Below, piece after piece: positions 1 to 9,183 of a DNA stretch of 64,000 nt (position 1 is its first letter; the number at the start of each line of letters is the position of its first letter). Origin of the DNA: Dyadobacter sp. MSC1_007. Lineage in GTDB: Bacteria > Bacteroidota > Bacteroidia > Cytophagales > Spirosomataceae. Under the pieces are notes generated by a model. The model worked only from the letters and a program-made list of their open reading frames with translations. It did no database searches and had not been told where the DNA came from. Location: positions 124,001 to 188,000 of the forward strand of contig NZ_JAMOZL010000011.1 of assembly GCF_023667495.1 (NCBI RefSeq), given 5' to 3'. A program made the position numbers and the translations under genes.

Positions 1-1314
1 CAAAGTTTCCAAATCAAGGGAAGTCACCGCAGCAAGGCCGGCCCTGGTACGCACTTTGTTGAAATACAACAGGGCATCCGCATTAGATGTTGAGGTGCTG
101 TTGCCCATGATAGCTTCTGCATAGATCAGGTACACTTCGGCAAGCCTTAATAATGCGTTGTGCTCAATGGAGGATGTCAATGTCATCGTCGGTGCACTGT
201 TATCGATCCGGGTACCAATGATGTGCTTTTTCAAACCAGCGTTACCTACGAATTTATAACCTCCTCCTGCCGCATTTAGCTCCGGATAATAGTCACCTTT
301 AAGCATCACAGTGGCCTTCCGTCTGATCGTATCTTCCTTCGCATATTGCTTGTAGAGGTCATAGGTAGGTGCGATGCCAAACCAACCCGCCTGACCAGCC
401 GCCGATATCTCCGGGCCCCCGGGCGAATAAACTTGCAGCATGTTTCCTTCAAGCCATCCGGTACCCGGTGCCCATTGCAATGCAAATAAAGATTCCTGAT
501 TATCATTAAACTGCGTTTTGAAAAGGTCGGCATAATTGGGCAGCAACGACAATCCGCTTTGTTTACAAACGTTGCCGGCGTGCAGTTTGGCGCTGTCAAG
601 AAGTGCCTGGTTGCGGGGGCCATTGCCTTTTGCTTCTACCCCGGCCCAGGTCAGATATACTTTGCTTAACATACCTTGTGCCGACCAGGTTGTCAATCTT
701 CCGGCAGCATCCTTTACTGGAAGGTTTTTTGCTGCAAAAAGAAGGTCATTCGCAGCAAAACGAAACACATCTTCCAGAGGATTCCGGTGAACCAGTGGTG
801 TACTTATCAACTCAGTATTGTCTTTGATAATCGGCACATCTCTCCATAATAAGGCAAGGTTGTAATAAGCAAATGCCCTCAAAAACTTCGCCTCGGCAAT
901 GGCGCCAAGCTTGTCTTTTTCAGGAATGGAAGCCGGTGCCTTTTCTTCAATGGCTTTGATGGTCACATTGCAATGCGCGATGACCTTGTACATGCCTTTC
1001 CAGTTGGCAATCATAATTTCGTTGCTGCCCGTAACTGCAAACGTATTGAGCTGGACAGCGTCTCCCCAATAATTCACGGCCAGATTACCGCTAAGCACAT
1101 CACCAATCGGCAAGAAGCAGTTAAAATTCCAGTCTCCCCACGGCTTACCGCCATATAGAGCGGCGGTGGCCAGTCTGAGGTCATTGGTGGTCTGATAAAA
1201 ATTATCTGCGCTTATCTGGGATATTGGAGGACGGTCCAGAAAGCTATCGCTGCATCCGGCCGAGAACAGGGCAAGACAAAGCCCGGCAGCCGCCATTGTT
1301 TTTTTGATTTTCAT
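1..1314 (-). CDS. SusD/RagB family glycan-binding lipoprotein (3' end outside window)
   Basis: Outer-membrane surface lipoprotein that caps the SusC channel and binds glycan. The frame is open from the ATG at 1312-1314 to the window edge (438 codons), so the C-terminus is missing. The N-terminus is a lipoprotein signal ending in FSAGC (Cys about 21), followed by the SusD opening pattern (FLDRPPISQIS, then a TPR-like helical region with KFLRAFAYYNLALLWRDVP). The segment near the edge, LRLAEVYLIYAEA, is the conserved late SusD helix. It starts 78 bases after the susC stop on the same strand and is surely co-transcribed with it. Family is certain; the glycan is not readable from sequence. Confidence 0.93.
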   Translation of the reverse strand, partial: MKIKKTMAAAGLCLALFSAGCSDSFLDRPPISQISADNFYQTTNDLRLATAALYGGKPWGDWNFNCFLPIGDVLSGNLAVNYWGDAVQLNTFAVTGSNEIMIANWKGMYKVIAHCNVTIKAIEEKAPASIPEKDKLGAIAEAKFLRAFAYYNLALLWRDVPIIKDNTELISTPLVHRNPLEDVFRFAANDLLFAAKNLPVKDAAGRLTTWSAQGMLSKVYLTWAGVEAKGNGPRNQALLDSAKLHAGNVCKQSGLSLLPNYADLFKTQFNDNQESLFALQWAPGTGWLEGNMLQVYSPGGPEISAAGQAGWFGIAPTYDLYKQYAKEDTIRRKATVMLKGDYYPELNAAGGGYKFVGNAGLKKHIIGTRIDNSAPTMTLTSSIEHNALLRLAEVYLIYAEAIMGNSTSTSNADALLYFNKVRTRAGLAAVTSLDLETL

Positions 1315-1392
1315 TGGTCAATATTTTTATAGATACACATCAAATGAAGAATTGTCTCCGAACATTCGTGGTTGTCACCTGTTTCGAAGCAA

Positions 1393-4300
1393 CTATTTGG
1401 TCAACTGCAAGCTTGCGCCGACTGTAAACACACGCGGTTGCGGATAAAAGCCATTGTCATAGCCTGCACTCAGCGGATTCCATGAGCCGATTTCCGGGTC
1501 CATTCCCTTATACTTAGTGATCAGGAACGCATTGGATACGTTTACATAAACCCGCAGTGAATGAATGTGCGCTTTTTCCAGCAGTTTGTCGGAAAGCGAA
1601 TATCCCAGCGAAATGGTCTTAAATCTGATAAAGGAGCCATCTTCGACATATTTATCGGAAGCCCTGTTATTTCCGTTTGTATTGTCATTTCTAATGCCCG
1701 GAATATCGGTATCAGGATTAACTACATACACGTTATTGATGTCCGTTGCAGGCTTAGTGGGATCAATCAAAGCAAGTTTGGCGTAGTTGTTCAACACTTT
1801 AAGATATCCGAAGCTGGTTCCCGGAAATTCTCCGTTCATGCGCATTTGATTGAATACCTTGTTGCCGTAGTTACCGGTCAGGAATACGTTCAGGTCAAAT
1901 TTTTTGTAGGAAAATGAGTTGTTCAGCCCAAATTGAATTTTCGGGATTGGCGATCCGAGGAAGGTTTGATCCCGCTCGTCAATCATCTTGTCGCCATTGA
2001 TGTCCTTGAACTTAAGGTCGCCATACCAGATACTACCTCCTGCCGCGCCTACGGGCAATGGAGCTCCGTTTTTAGTTGGCAATGCGTGGGTTTCAAAATC
2101 CTCTTTCTTCGCAAAAACGCCATCCGCCTTGTATCCAAAGAATTGACCGATCGAGTTCCCTACAACCGTCTGGCTGTATGGCGATCCAACAAGCGACGCC
2201 CCGTCGGTATTCAGTTTCAACACTTTATTGACGTTACGGGATACCGTCAGATCTGTCTTCCACGTAAAATCCTTACCCTGGATGTTGGTAGAGCTGATCT
2301 TGAAATCGAATCCCTTGTTGCTGATCGTACCGACATTCACATATGGCGCATCCAATGCTCCGGGAGACCAACCCACGGTCGTTCCCGAGTAAAATGGCAA
2401 CGGGATCTGCATTAACAGACCATCCGTTTTCCGGTTATAAAAATCGACCGAAAAGTTGATACGCCATGAAAATAATGCTCCGTCAAGACCGATATTGGCG
2501 TATTTTGTTTTCTCCCATTCCACATAGGGGTTCCCGATGTTTTCGGTGAGCTGGGATATACCCGACAAACCGGTGGCGACAGTAGCTAACGTAGAGGTAT
2601 ATGCGTAGTCCCTGACATTTTGATTATTCGTCAAACCATAGCCTACCCTGAGTTTCAATTCATTGATATCTTTGAAATTTTTCAAAAAATTCTCATTCTG
2701 GATCTTCCAGGCAACCGCACCCGAATAGGTGGTTACCCATCGGTTTCCGGCAGCAAATTTGGAAGAGCCGTCGCTCCGGACGTTTGCGGTTATCAGGTAT
2801 TTGTCAAACAACCCCAAATTCAACCGGCCAAAGTATGATTCCTGCGCATTCTGAGTTTTCGAGCCTCCGTTAAGAGCAGAAGTTGGATCACCGCTGCTTA
2901 TCGTATGCACACTGTTGGACGGGAAATTATTGCGCTCCGCATATACATTCTCGCCTTTGCTCAATTGGGCCTCGTGCCCCACCATGACATTTGCATTATA
3001 CCGATCGTTGAACCTATGCGAATAGGTGAGGTAATTTCTTACCGTTGTATAAACGTTTTGACCATACCGGTACGAACCGTTGTTATTCGTGTTTTTCACA
3101 AGTCCCATCGTGTAGGTTGGGTTGAATCTGTCCTCAGTAGCCATTGAAAAGCTTCCCGTAACCTCATTCCGCAACGTCAGCGATTTGCTAAACGCTATCT
3201 CGGCATAGGCATTTCCAAATATCTGGTTTCTGTTTGCCTGGTCCTTGTTGATCGTCGCAATAGCGAGTGGATTAATCGTGCTGTGCACCCAACCGTTAGG
3301 GTTATACGCACCGCCCCAGCTGCCATCCGCGCTCCTCACCGCGATGTCGGGAGTCTGGCTGAGTGCTGCATTAATGACGTTTGAACTGACCGCATTTACA
3401 TTCTCTTTGATATTCGCCATTTGCAGACTGGTTCCGATCTTCAACCAGTTGGTCGTCTTGTTGTCCAGGTTAAGTCTGACAGATATTCTTCTGAAATTAG
3501 AACCGGTAGCAATCCCTTCCTGCTTGAAATACGAACCTGAAAACAGGTATTGTGTCCTGGTGTCACCTCCGTTGATGGTCACCGTATGGTTGGTCATCGG
3601 CGCGTTTTTAAAGAGCTCCTTTTGCCAGTCGGTACCTTTTCCAAGATATTGCGGATTGGCAAATTCGGGCCGTTTATCAAATCCCCAGCCCAAACCCGCA
3701 TTCCGCTCGTTGATGAAAGTGGCATATTCCTGCAAATTCATGATAGGAATTCGCTTTGGCACTTGTTGGAAACCTGTATAGAAATCGTAAGAGATTCTTG
3801 GAGGTGTTACAGCGCCGCGTTTTGTGGTCACGATAATCACACCATTCGTGGCCTGTGAACCGTAAATAGCGGTGGCTGAAGCGTCTTTGAGCACGTCAAC
3901 CGACTCAATTTCAGATGGATTGATAGCAGCCAGCGGGTTGGTACCAGCGCCCATCGTGGCAGTACCGCCGATAATCACGCCATCGATCACATACAATGGT
4001 CCCGAGGAGCCAAATGAAGATATTCCTCTGATCTGCACCGAAACACCTCCACCGGGCTGGCCCGATACCTGTTGTACCACCATACCGGCCACTTTTCCCT
4101 GTAATGCCTGATCGATCGTGACCGGGTTCGTTTTACGCAGTTCTACGCCGGACACAGAAGATATCGAGCCGGTAACATCTTTTCTTTTCGATTCCCCATA
4201 CCCGATCACGACCACTTCTGAAAGTGTGGCAATATCCGGTTGAATGGTAATGTCAAATTGGGTTTTGTTGCCCACCGGAATTTGCTCCGACAAATAACCG

Positions 4301-4533
4301 ATAAAGGATATTTTAAGCACATCCTCGGGCATTGCCTGGATAGCAAACTTTCCATCGGTATCCGTTGTGACGCCCATCGTTGTTCCTTTCAATAGGATGG
4401 TTACGCCGGGCATCGCACCGCCTGTTTCGTTCTTCACTGTCCCGGACACCTGACGTCGCTGTGCCTGGGTCACGATACAGGAAAACAAAATAAGGGCAGC
4501 AACACAGAAGGTTCTGTAAATTTTTTTCATCAT
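1393..4533 (-). CDS. SusC/RagA family TonB-linked outer membrane transporter
   Basis: TonB-dependent channel that imports oligosaccharides together with SusD. I place the start at 4533 (tandem Met codons, MMKKIYRTF), where a signal peptide ending in TQAQ begins; the longer frame to 4638 adds 35 residues that do not look like a signal. Order: signal 1-25, carboxypeptidase-like beta-sandwich about 27-105 (VSGTVKNETGGAMPGV), TonB box/plug about 110-225 containing the SusC signature VVVIGYGESKRKDVTGS and PLYVIDGV, then the beta-barrel to the end (1046 residues, normal length). AAGG lies about 9 bases before the start. It follows a hybrid two-component regulator and precedes susD. Confidence 0.95.
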   Translation of the reverse strand: MMKKIYRTFCVAALILFSCIVTQAQRRQVSGTVKNETGGAMPGVTILLKGTTMGVTTDTDGKFAIQAMPEDVLKISFIGYLSEQIPVGNKTQFDITIQPDIATLSEVVVIGYGESKRKDVTGSISSVSGVELRKTNPVTIDQALQGKVAGMVVQQVSGQPGGGVSVQIRGISSFGSSGPLYVIDGVIIGGTATMGAGTNPLAAINPSEIESVDVLKDASATAIYGSQATNGVIIVTTKRGAVTPPRISYDFYTGFQQVPKRIPIMNLQEYATFINERNAGLGWGFDKRPEFANPQYLGKGTDWQKELFKNAPMTNHTVTINGGDTRTQYLFSGSYFKQEGIATGSNFRRISVRLNLDNKTTNWLKIGTSLQMANIKENVNAVSSNVINAALSQTPDIAVRSADGSWGGAYNPNGWVHSTINPLAIATINKDQANRNQIFGNAYAEIAFSKSLTLRNEVTGSFSMATEDRFNPTYTMGLVKNTNNNGSYRYGQNVYTTVRNYLTYSHRFNDRYNANVMVGHEAQLSKGENVYAERNNFPSNSVHTISSGDPTSALNGGSKTQNAQESYFGRLNLGLFDKYLITANVRSDGSSKFAAGNRWVTTYSGAVAWKIQNENFLKNFKDINELKLRVGYGLTNNQNVRDYAYTSTLATVATGLSGISQLTENIGNPYVEWEKTKYANIGLDGALFSWRINFSVDFYNRKTDGLLMQIPLPFYSGTTVGWSPGALDAPYVNVGTISNKGFDFKISSTNIQGKDFTWKTDLTVSRNVNKVLKLNTDGASLVGSPYSQTVVGNSIGQFFGYKADGVFAKKEDFETHALPTKNGAPLPVGAAGGSIWYGDLKFKDINGDKMIDERDQTFLGSPIPKIQFGLNNSFSYKKFDLNVFLTGNYGNKVFNQMRMNGEFPGTSFGYLKVLNNYAKLALIDPTKPATDINNVYVVNPDTDIPGIRNDNTNGNNRASDKYVEDGSFIRFKTISLGYSLSDKLLEKAHIHSLRVYVNVSNAFLITKYKGMDPEIGSWNPLSAGYDNGFYPQPRVFTVGASLQLTK

Positions 4534-4657
4534 TGATTTTGCCTTAAATACGTTACACAATGCAGTTTGAAAACGGATTCCTGTCGTATGTAACAGACCT
4601 GCATTCGGTGCGCGCCTACCTTTGCCAAGCTGGTACAATTTCGGGAATTCCTTGCAT

Positions 4658-4665
4658 CAAAGGTA
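4658..4665 (-). promoter_or_regulatory. Candidate -7 element (TACCTTTG) for susCD
   Basis: Exact match on the minus strand to the Bacteroidota -7 consensus TAnnTTTG, about 125 bases upstream of the chosen susC start. I see no clear -33 TTG at the usual distance, which would fit an activated promoter. The palindrome 4694-4707 lies roughly 30 bases upstream of it. Confidence 0.4.
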
Positions 4666-4693
4666 TGCTGTCACGGTACTTTTGGATGGTACG

Positions 4694-4707
4694 AATTAGT
4701 CCTAATT
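4694..4707. promoter_or_regulatory. Palindrome AATTAG-TC-CTAATT upstream of susC
   Basis: Perfect six-base arms with a two-base spacer, placed about 30 bases upstream of the putative -7 element. The position would suit an activator such as the AraC-type output domain of the neighbouring hybrid two-component regulator. Binding is inferred only. Confidence 0.35.
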
Positions 4708-4818
4708 AAAGTGATAAAAAGTCCACACATGATCCAAATGCACAAAATCAATAGATATTTTGTCTCAATTAAACTTGTTTTTGTAATAGAAAGGTGACTA
4801 CCAGGGACAGCACTCAGC

Positions 4819-4923
4819 TTAGAACAAATTGCATAATAAAGCAGCCACCCAACTGATCAATGCGGAAAGCAATACGTAAGAAAAGACTTCGAGGCAAAGC
4901 AATACGGTTAGTTTTCTTTTCAT
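4819..4923 (-). CDS. Possible 34-residue single-pass membrane peptide
   Basis: ATG at 4921-4923, stop at 4819. The peptide starts MKRKLTVLLC and is hydrophobic through most of its length (LEVFSYVLLSALISW), compatible with one membrane helix after a positively charged N-terminus. A TAnnTTTG element (4947-4954, minus strand) lies just upstream and would give a leader of about 15-20 bases. No family recognised. Hydrophobic short ORFs arise by chance, so this is a tentative call. Confidence 0.3.
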   Translation of the reverse strand: MKRKLTVLLCLEVFSYVLLSALISWVAALLCNLF

Positions 4924-4946
4924 GGGATACCAAAGAATGAGTGGCC

Positions 4947-4954
4947 CAAAAGTA
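4947..4954 (-). promoter_or_regulatory. Candidate -7 element (TACTTTTG) ahead of the small membrane ORF
   Basis: Exact TAnnTTTG on the minus strand, 24 bases upstream of the small ORF start at 4923. No convincing -33 element at the usual spacing. Confidence 0.3.
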
Positions 4955-5032
4955 GGGAAACAGAATCTTTGGAAACGGGACAAAACATCCCAAATGAAGG
5001 TGAAAATCGTCCTAACCGGGTACGTTGCCGGT

Positions 5033-8000
5033 TTACTCTGCTGCTCGTTTACCACTTGCATAGGCGGAGGGCAGCGTGTGGTACTCCTCCTTGAAGTAGC
5101 GGGTAAAATATTTAGGATTGTTGAAGCCAACCTGATAGGCAATCTCAGAAACGGAAAGCTGGCTTTTTTCCAGGAGCTGGGCCGCATGTTGCAGCCTGAT
5201 CAACCGTATCACTTCCAGTGGGGATTTGCCTGTAAGCGTCTGGACCCTTTTGAAAAATTGCGAACGGCTCACACCCAGTTCACGGGCCAGATCAGTGACA
5301 CTGAATTCTGCATTCGAAATGTGTTTTTCAATGACCTGAACCATTTCCTTAAGAAATAGCTGGTCCAGTGAGGTGATCGGGATTTTACTTGCCTTGATTC
5401 CGTTCTTAGGCGCGAACAGGGCGTTCAGGCTCTCGCGTGATGAAATAAGGTTTTTGATCCTTGATTCAAGCACCTGAAAATTGAATGGTTTGCCGATGTA
5501 GTCATCCGCTCCCGCTTCGAATCCTTCCAGGCGCTGTTCGTCTTCTGAACGCGCAGTGAGTAAAATAACCGGCGTATGGGCCACCCGCTCGTCGGATTTG
5601 ACCATTTTACAAAAGTCCAGGCCATTCATCCCCGGCATCATAATGTCCGTCACGATCAGGCGGGGTCTTTGTTCGATGGCCTTGGCCCAGCCCTCCTCGC
5701 CCGTCGAGGCGTCAATCACCGAATACGAATGTTTCAGATTGTCTTTCAGATAAAAACGAAAATCTTCATTATCCTCCACGATCAAAATAAGCGGCTTACC
5801 TGTCGACACATGTTCGGTTTGAATCCTGCGATCGGACAAAACAGGCTGAACAGGCTCGTTAACTACTTCATGTACAGCGCTGCCCGCCATTTTCAAAGAA
5901 AGCATCACTATAAAACAGCTTCCCTGCCCCACTTCGCTTTCCACTCGAATCGACCCGCCGTGAATCCGGATAAATTCCTTGGTAATGGCAAGCCCGATAC
6001 CGCTTCCCTGGTTGATGATCGTATTCGGCAAGTCATTCTGAAAAAATCGCTCAAAGATCAGATCATGTTTTTCGGGGGGAATTCCAATGCCCGTGTCTTT
6101 CACCCGGATCTCTACCAACTTTTCCTCCCTCGTTTCCTGCACATCCACCGTTACCGACACCTCACCCGGACCCAGCGTAAACTTAATCGCATTTGATAGC
6201 AGGTTAAACAGAATCTTTTCCAGTTTGTCATGGTCAAAGATCGTTTCCAGAGCCGCGACATTGGAATTAAAGCTAAGCCTGATTTCTTTTTTATCAGAAA
6301 GATCCGAGAACGAGTATACCGTGTCCTTAATGAACAGGATAATATCGCCATCCGAAGGCTGGAAGCGGATTTCCTTCTCTTCAAGTTTCCGGAAATCGAG
6401 CAGCTGGTTGACCAGGTTCAGCAACCGCCGGCCATTTCTTTGGATCAGCTCAAACTGTCGGCGTTCGTGATTATCGGTGGCTTTTTCGCTCAGCTTTTCA
6501 ACCGGCGCGAGAATGAGCGAAAGCGGCGTACGCAGCTCGTGACTTACGTTGGTGAAAAACTTCGTCTTCAAGATATCCAATTCCCGCGAACGTTTCGCCT
6601 CTTCACTCGTTTGCCTGATCGCAAACTTCATCCTCTCTCTTTCCTGTATCAGCCTGCGAATGACCAGCAAAAGCAAGATTATGCCCAGCACATACAGGAC
6701 ATAGGCAGTCGGCGATTTCCAGAAAGGAGGAAGCACTTTGACCTGCAACGCGATCCCATTCTTATTCCAAAGTCCATCGTTGTTTGACGCAATCACACGA
6801 AAAATATAGTCGCCTGCATCGAGATTGGTGAAGGTAACTTTCCGGTTGCCAGCATTGGTGACCAGCCAGTCTTCATTAAACCCTTCCAGTTTGTATTTGT
6901 ATTGATTCTTTGAAGGCTGAATAAAGCTCAGTGCTGCAAATTCAATGGAAAATACATTGTCGCTCGCGCGGAGCACAATGGGCGGATTTGTTGTGATCGA
7001 GGCAGGCAATGTGAACTTGCCTTCGGCCGAATGTGCAGGAATAATACTGCGGTTAAAAAGCTGAAAATCCGTAAGGGCCAGCCGGGGAACGATCCGGTTC
7101 TTACCCAGGTCGCCGGGCCTGAATATGTTGAACCCATTAGCCCCGCCAAATATCAGCTCGCCGCTGCGCGTCCGCATCGCCGCATCCTCGTTGAATTGCT
7201 TGCTTTGCAGCCCATCGATCTCTGAATAATTGCTGAAACTCACCTTCAAACCGGATTTGTCCGATGAAATAGTCGCGGATGAAAGTCCATTTGGTGTACC
7301 CAGCCAGAGCCGTCCGTCCGCGTCCTCCACCACCGACAGAATGGCATTGTGAGGAAGGCCCTGTTTTTCTGTGTAGTTAATGAATGTATTCGATTTCCTT
7401 TGCCATACACTTAACCCGCCGCGGGTCCCGATCCAGATCCTTCCATTTTTATCTTCCAGAATATCCAGGACATCGTTGCTGCCAATGGATTTGGGATTGT
7501 TCTTTTCCGTTTCATAGTGAACGAGCTCACCGGACGTTTTCATTAGTACATCTATTCCCGTGGCTGTCCCAAACCACATATTACCCCGGGAATCCTCGAA
7601 GATAGCAGGAACATAGACCGAGTAAAGCGCACGTTGTGCCGGGTGATGGTACCTCGTGAAGGTTTTTGTATTTCGATCAAACAGGCAAAGACCGCCGTCG
7701 AGCGTTCCGATCCAAAGTCGTCGTTGCGAGTCCTCAAATATCTCCCACACGCTTCTTCCCGAAAGGCTTTTGGAGTTTCCGGCTTTATGCTGGTAACGGG
7801 TGAATTTTTGACCGTCAAAACAATTCAATCCTCCCAAAAAAGTACCTATCCATAATTGATTTTGATGGTCGAGGCACAAACTGACGATCACATCGCTGGC
7901 CAGGCTCTGCGAATTCTTCGGATTGTGCCGATAAGTTGTGAATTTTCCGCTACGCCGGTCGAAGTATATCAATCCTCCACCATTTGTTCCGAGCCAGAGA

Positions 8001-9178
8001 TTTCCCTTTTTATCCTCTACAAAGGTATTGATATCATCAAATGGCAGTCCGTAAGGCTTCGAATACCGGTTGACGAGCGGAAACCGCATGATGTTCTTGT
8101 GAAAATAATTCAACCCGCCTTTGTAGGTTCCCGCCCAAATGATCCCATCGCTGTCTTTGAGCATGGTGGTAACCGCATTATGGCTCAGCGTTTGGTCGTT
8201 CTCCGCTGAATTAGACATATTTGTCACCAACATCGTCTTTTTATCCAGCACGTCAATACCGTTTTGGCCATTGGAAATCCAGATATTGCCCTTGTCATCA
8301 CCGACAACACCTGTAATCATGTCGGAACTGAGGCGGGGAACCCCGAATGTCTTTCCTAGATAGGTTATCTTGCCTTCCTGCCTGTTCAAATAAGCGACAC
8401 CAATATCGTAATTGGTGGGATACGCCCAAATACTTCCCTCACTATCAACCGTCAGTTCACATTGCAGATAATCGCTCCCGGCGGGCATGCGGTCGTGGAA
8501 GAAATTGAGCCTTTTGATCACCTTCACACCCTGTTTTCCAAGAATAATATTTTCGACCATCCCGTTGGAATGGGCTATCCAATAACTGCCATCTTTGTAC
8601 TGCGCGACCGATGTGACGTTGTCACTGAGTATTGAAGTGGCATCGCGGTCCGAATGTTTGATAACAATGGATTTTTTACTTTTCTCATTGTAACAAATCA
8701 ATCCTTCATCCCGAAGGATAAACCAAAAGTTGCCTTTATTATCCGGTACAACTGTTTTTAGGTTGCTTGGATTATTGATTGAATACGCCTTAAAACTCTG
8801 TGAAGGGCCGGAAAAAGCTTCTTTCGCAGGGTCGTAAATACAGGGGCCTGCGGAGGTAAGAACACCCATTTTACCCTCTGGCATTTTAAACAACGCGGCA
8901 ATATAGTCGTAAAAGAGTGATGTTGAATCGGACGCATCTTTACGAAAAACCTTATTGGTGTACCCGTCGAAACGATTAAGGCCCGATTCCGTACCGATCC
9001 ACAAGAAACCGGTTTGGTCCCGGTAAATGGCCGTTACGTGGCCTTGTGATAAGCCATTACGGGCATCTATATGGACAAAACGATGCTCCTGACCGGAAGA
9101 TCTGATTGCGGAAAGGATCAGCAAAAACATCAACACTGCCCGGGCAGTCCACCATACACGTGATCGTTCAACCGTCAT
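5033..9178 (-). CDS. Hybrid two-component system sensor/regulator (propeller-kinase-receiver-AraC)
   Basis: One-protein glycan sensor and transcription factor of the HTCS type, 1381 residues. Order: N-terminal signal or membrane segment (about 10-28), a long run of propeller blades with repeated WIGT/WLGT motifs (about 35-700), a Y_Y_Y domain (about 760-830), a membrane helix (about 835-855), HisKA with SHELRTPLS (His880), HATPase with the DTGIGIP box, a receiver with phospho-acceptor Asp1178 (VTDIMMPG), and an AraC-type helix-turn-helix (about 1285-1375). The periplasmic sensor is expected to bind an oligosaccharide and switch on the adjacent susCD. It starts 5 bases after the beta-helix gene stop, so the two are probably one transcript. 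Confidence 0.95.
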   Translation of the reverse strand: MTVERSRVWWTARAVLMFLLILSAIRSSGQEHRFVHIDARNGLSQGHVTAIYRDQTGFLWIGTESGLNRFDGYTNKVFRKDASDSTSLFYDYIAALFKMPEGKMGVLTSAGPCIYDPAKEAFSGPSQSFKAYSINNPSNLKTVVPDNKGNFWFILRDEGLICYNEKSKKSIVIKHSDRDATSILSDNVTSVAQYKDGSYWIAHSNGMVENIILGKQGVKVIKRLNFFHDRMPAGSDYLQCELTVDSEGSIWAYPTNYDIGVAYLNRQEGKITYLGKTFGVPRLSSDMITGVVGDDKGNIWISNGQNGIDVLDKKTMLVTNMSNSAENDQTLSHNAVTTMLKDSDGIIWAGTYKGGLNYFHKNIMRFPLVNRYSKPYGLPFDDINTFVEDKKGNLWLGTNGGGLIYFDRRSGKFTTYRHNPKNSQSLASDVIVSLCLDHQNQLWIGTFLGGLNCFDGQKFTRYQHKAGNSKSLSGRSVWEIFEDSQRRLWIGTLDGGLCLFDRNTKTFTRYHHPAQRALYSVYVPAIFEDSRGNMWFGTATGIDVLMKTSGELVHYETEKNNPKSIGSNDVLDILEDKNGRIWIGTRGGLSVWQRKSNTFINYTEKQGLPHNAILSVVEDADGRLWLGTPNGLSSATISSDKSGLKVSFSNYSEIDGLQSKQFNEDAAMRTRSGELIFGGANGFNIFRPGDLGKNRIVPRLALTDFQLFNRSIIPAHSAEGKFTLPASITTNPPIVLRASDNVFSIEFAALSFIQPSKNQYKYKLEGFNEDWLVTNAGNRKVTFTNLDAGDYIFRVIASNNDGLWNKNGIALQVKVLPPFWKSPTAYVLYVLGIILLLLVIRRLIQERERMKFAIRQTSEEAKRSRELDILKTKFFTNVSHELRTPLSLILAPVEKLSEKATDNHERRQFELIQRNGRRLLNLVNQLLDFRKLEEKEIRFQPSDGDIILFIKDTVYSFSDLSDKKEIRLSFNSNVAALETIFDHDKLEKILFNLLSNAIKFTLGPGEVSVTVDVQETREEKLVEIRVKDTGIGIPPEKHDLIFERFFQNDLPNTIINQGSGIGLAITKEFIRIHGGSIRVESEVGQGSCFIVMLSLKMAGSAVHEVVNEPVQPVLSDRRIQTEHVSTGKPLILIVEDNEDFRFYLKDNLKHSYSVIDASTGEEGWAKAIEQRPRLIVTDIMMPGMNGLDFCKMVKSDERVAHTPVILLTARSEDEQRLEGFEAGADDYIGKPFNFQVLESRIKNLISSRESLNALFAPKNGIKASKIPITSLDQLFLKEMVQVIEKHISNAEFSVTDLARELGVSRSQFFKRVQTLTGKSPLEVIRLIRLQHAAQLLEKSQLSVSEIAYQVGFNNPKYFTRYFKEEYHTLPSAYASGKRAAE

Positions 9179-9183
9179 TCCTG

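Larger units (their letters stand above)
4534..5032. other. 499-base gap between the HTCS regulator and susC
   Basis: Probable control region of susCD. Reading the minus strand toward susC it holds a TACTTTTG element (4947-4954), a possible 34-codon membrane ORF (4819-4923), an inverted repeat ACAAAAT-N8-ATTTTGT (4742-4763), a near-perfect palindrome AATTAGTCCTAATT (4694-4707) and a TACCTTTG element (4658-4665). A short stem AACCGG/CCGGTT (5014-5033) overlaps the regulator's stop codon and could be a weak terminator. These are direct readings; the regulatory roles are inferred. Confidence 0.6.

Noticed and set aside
3245-3781. 178-codon plus-strand frame inside susC
   Set aside because: Antisense shadow of the conserved barrel.
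5576-6196. 206-codon plus-strand frame inside the hybrid regulator
   Set aside because: Antisense to the kinase and receiver domains; no protein-like pattern or start context.
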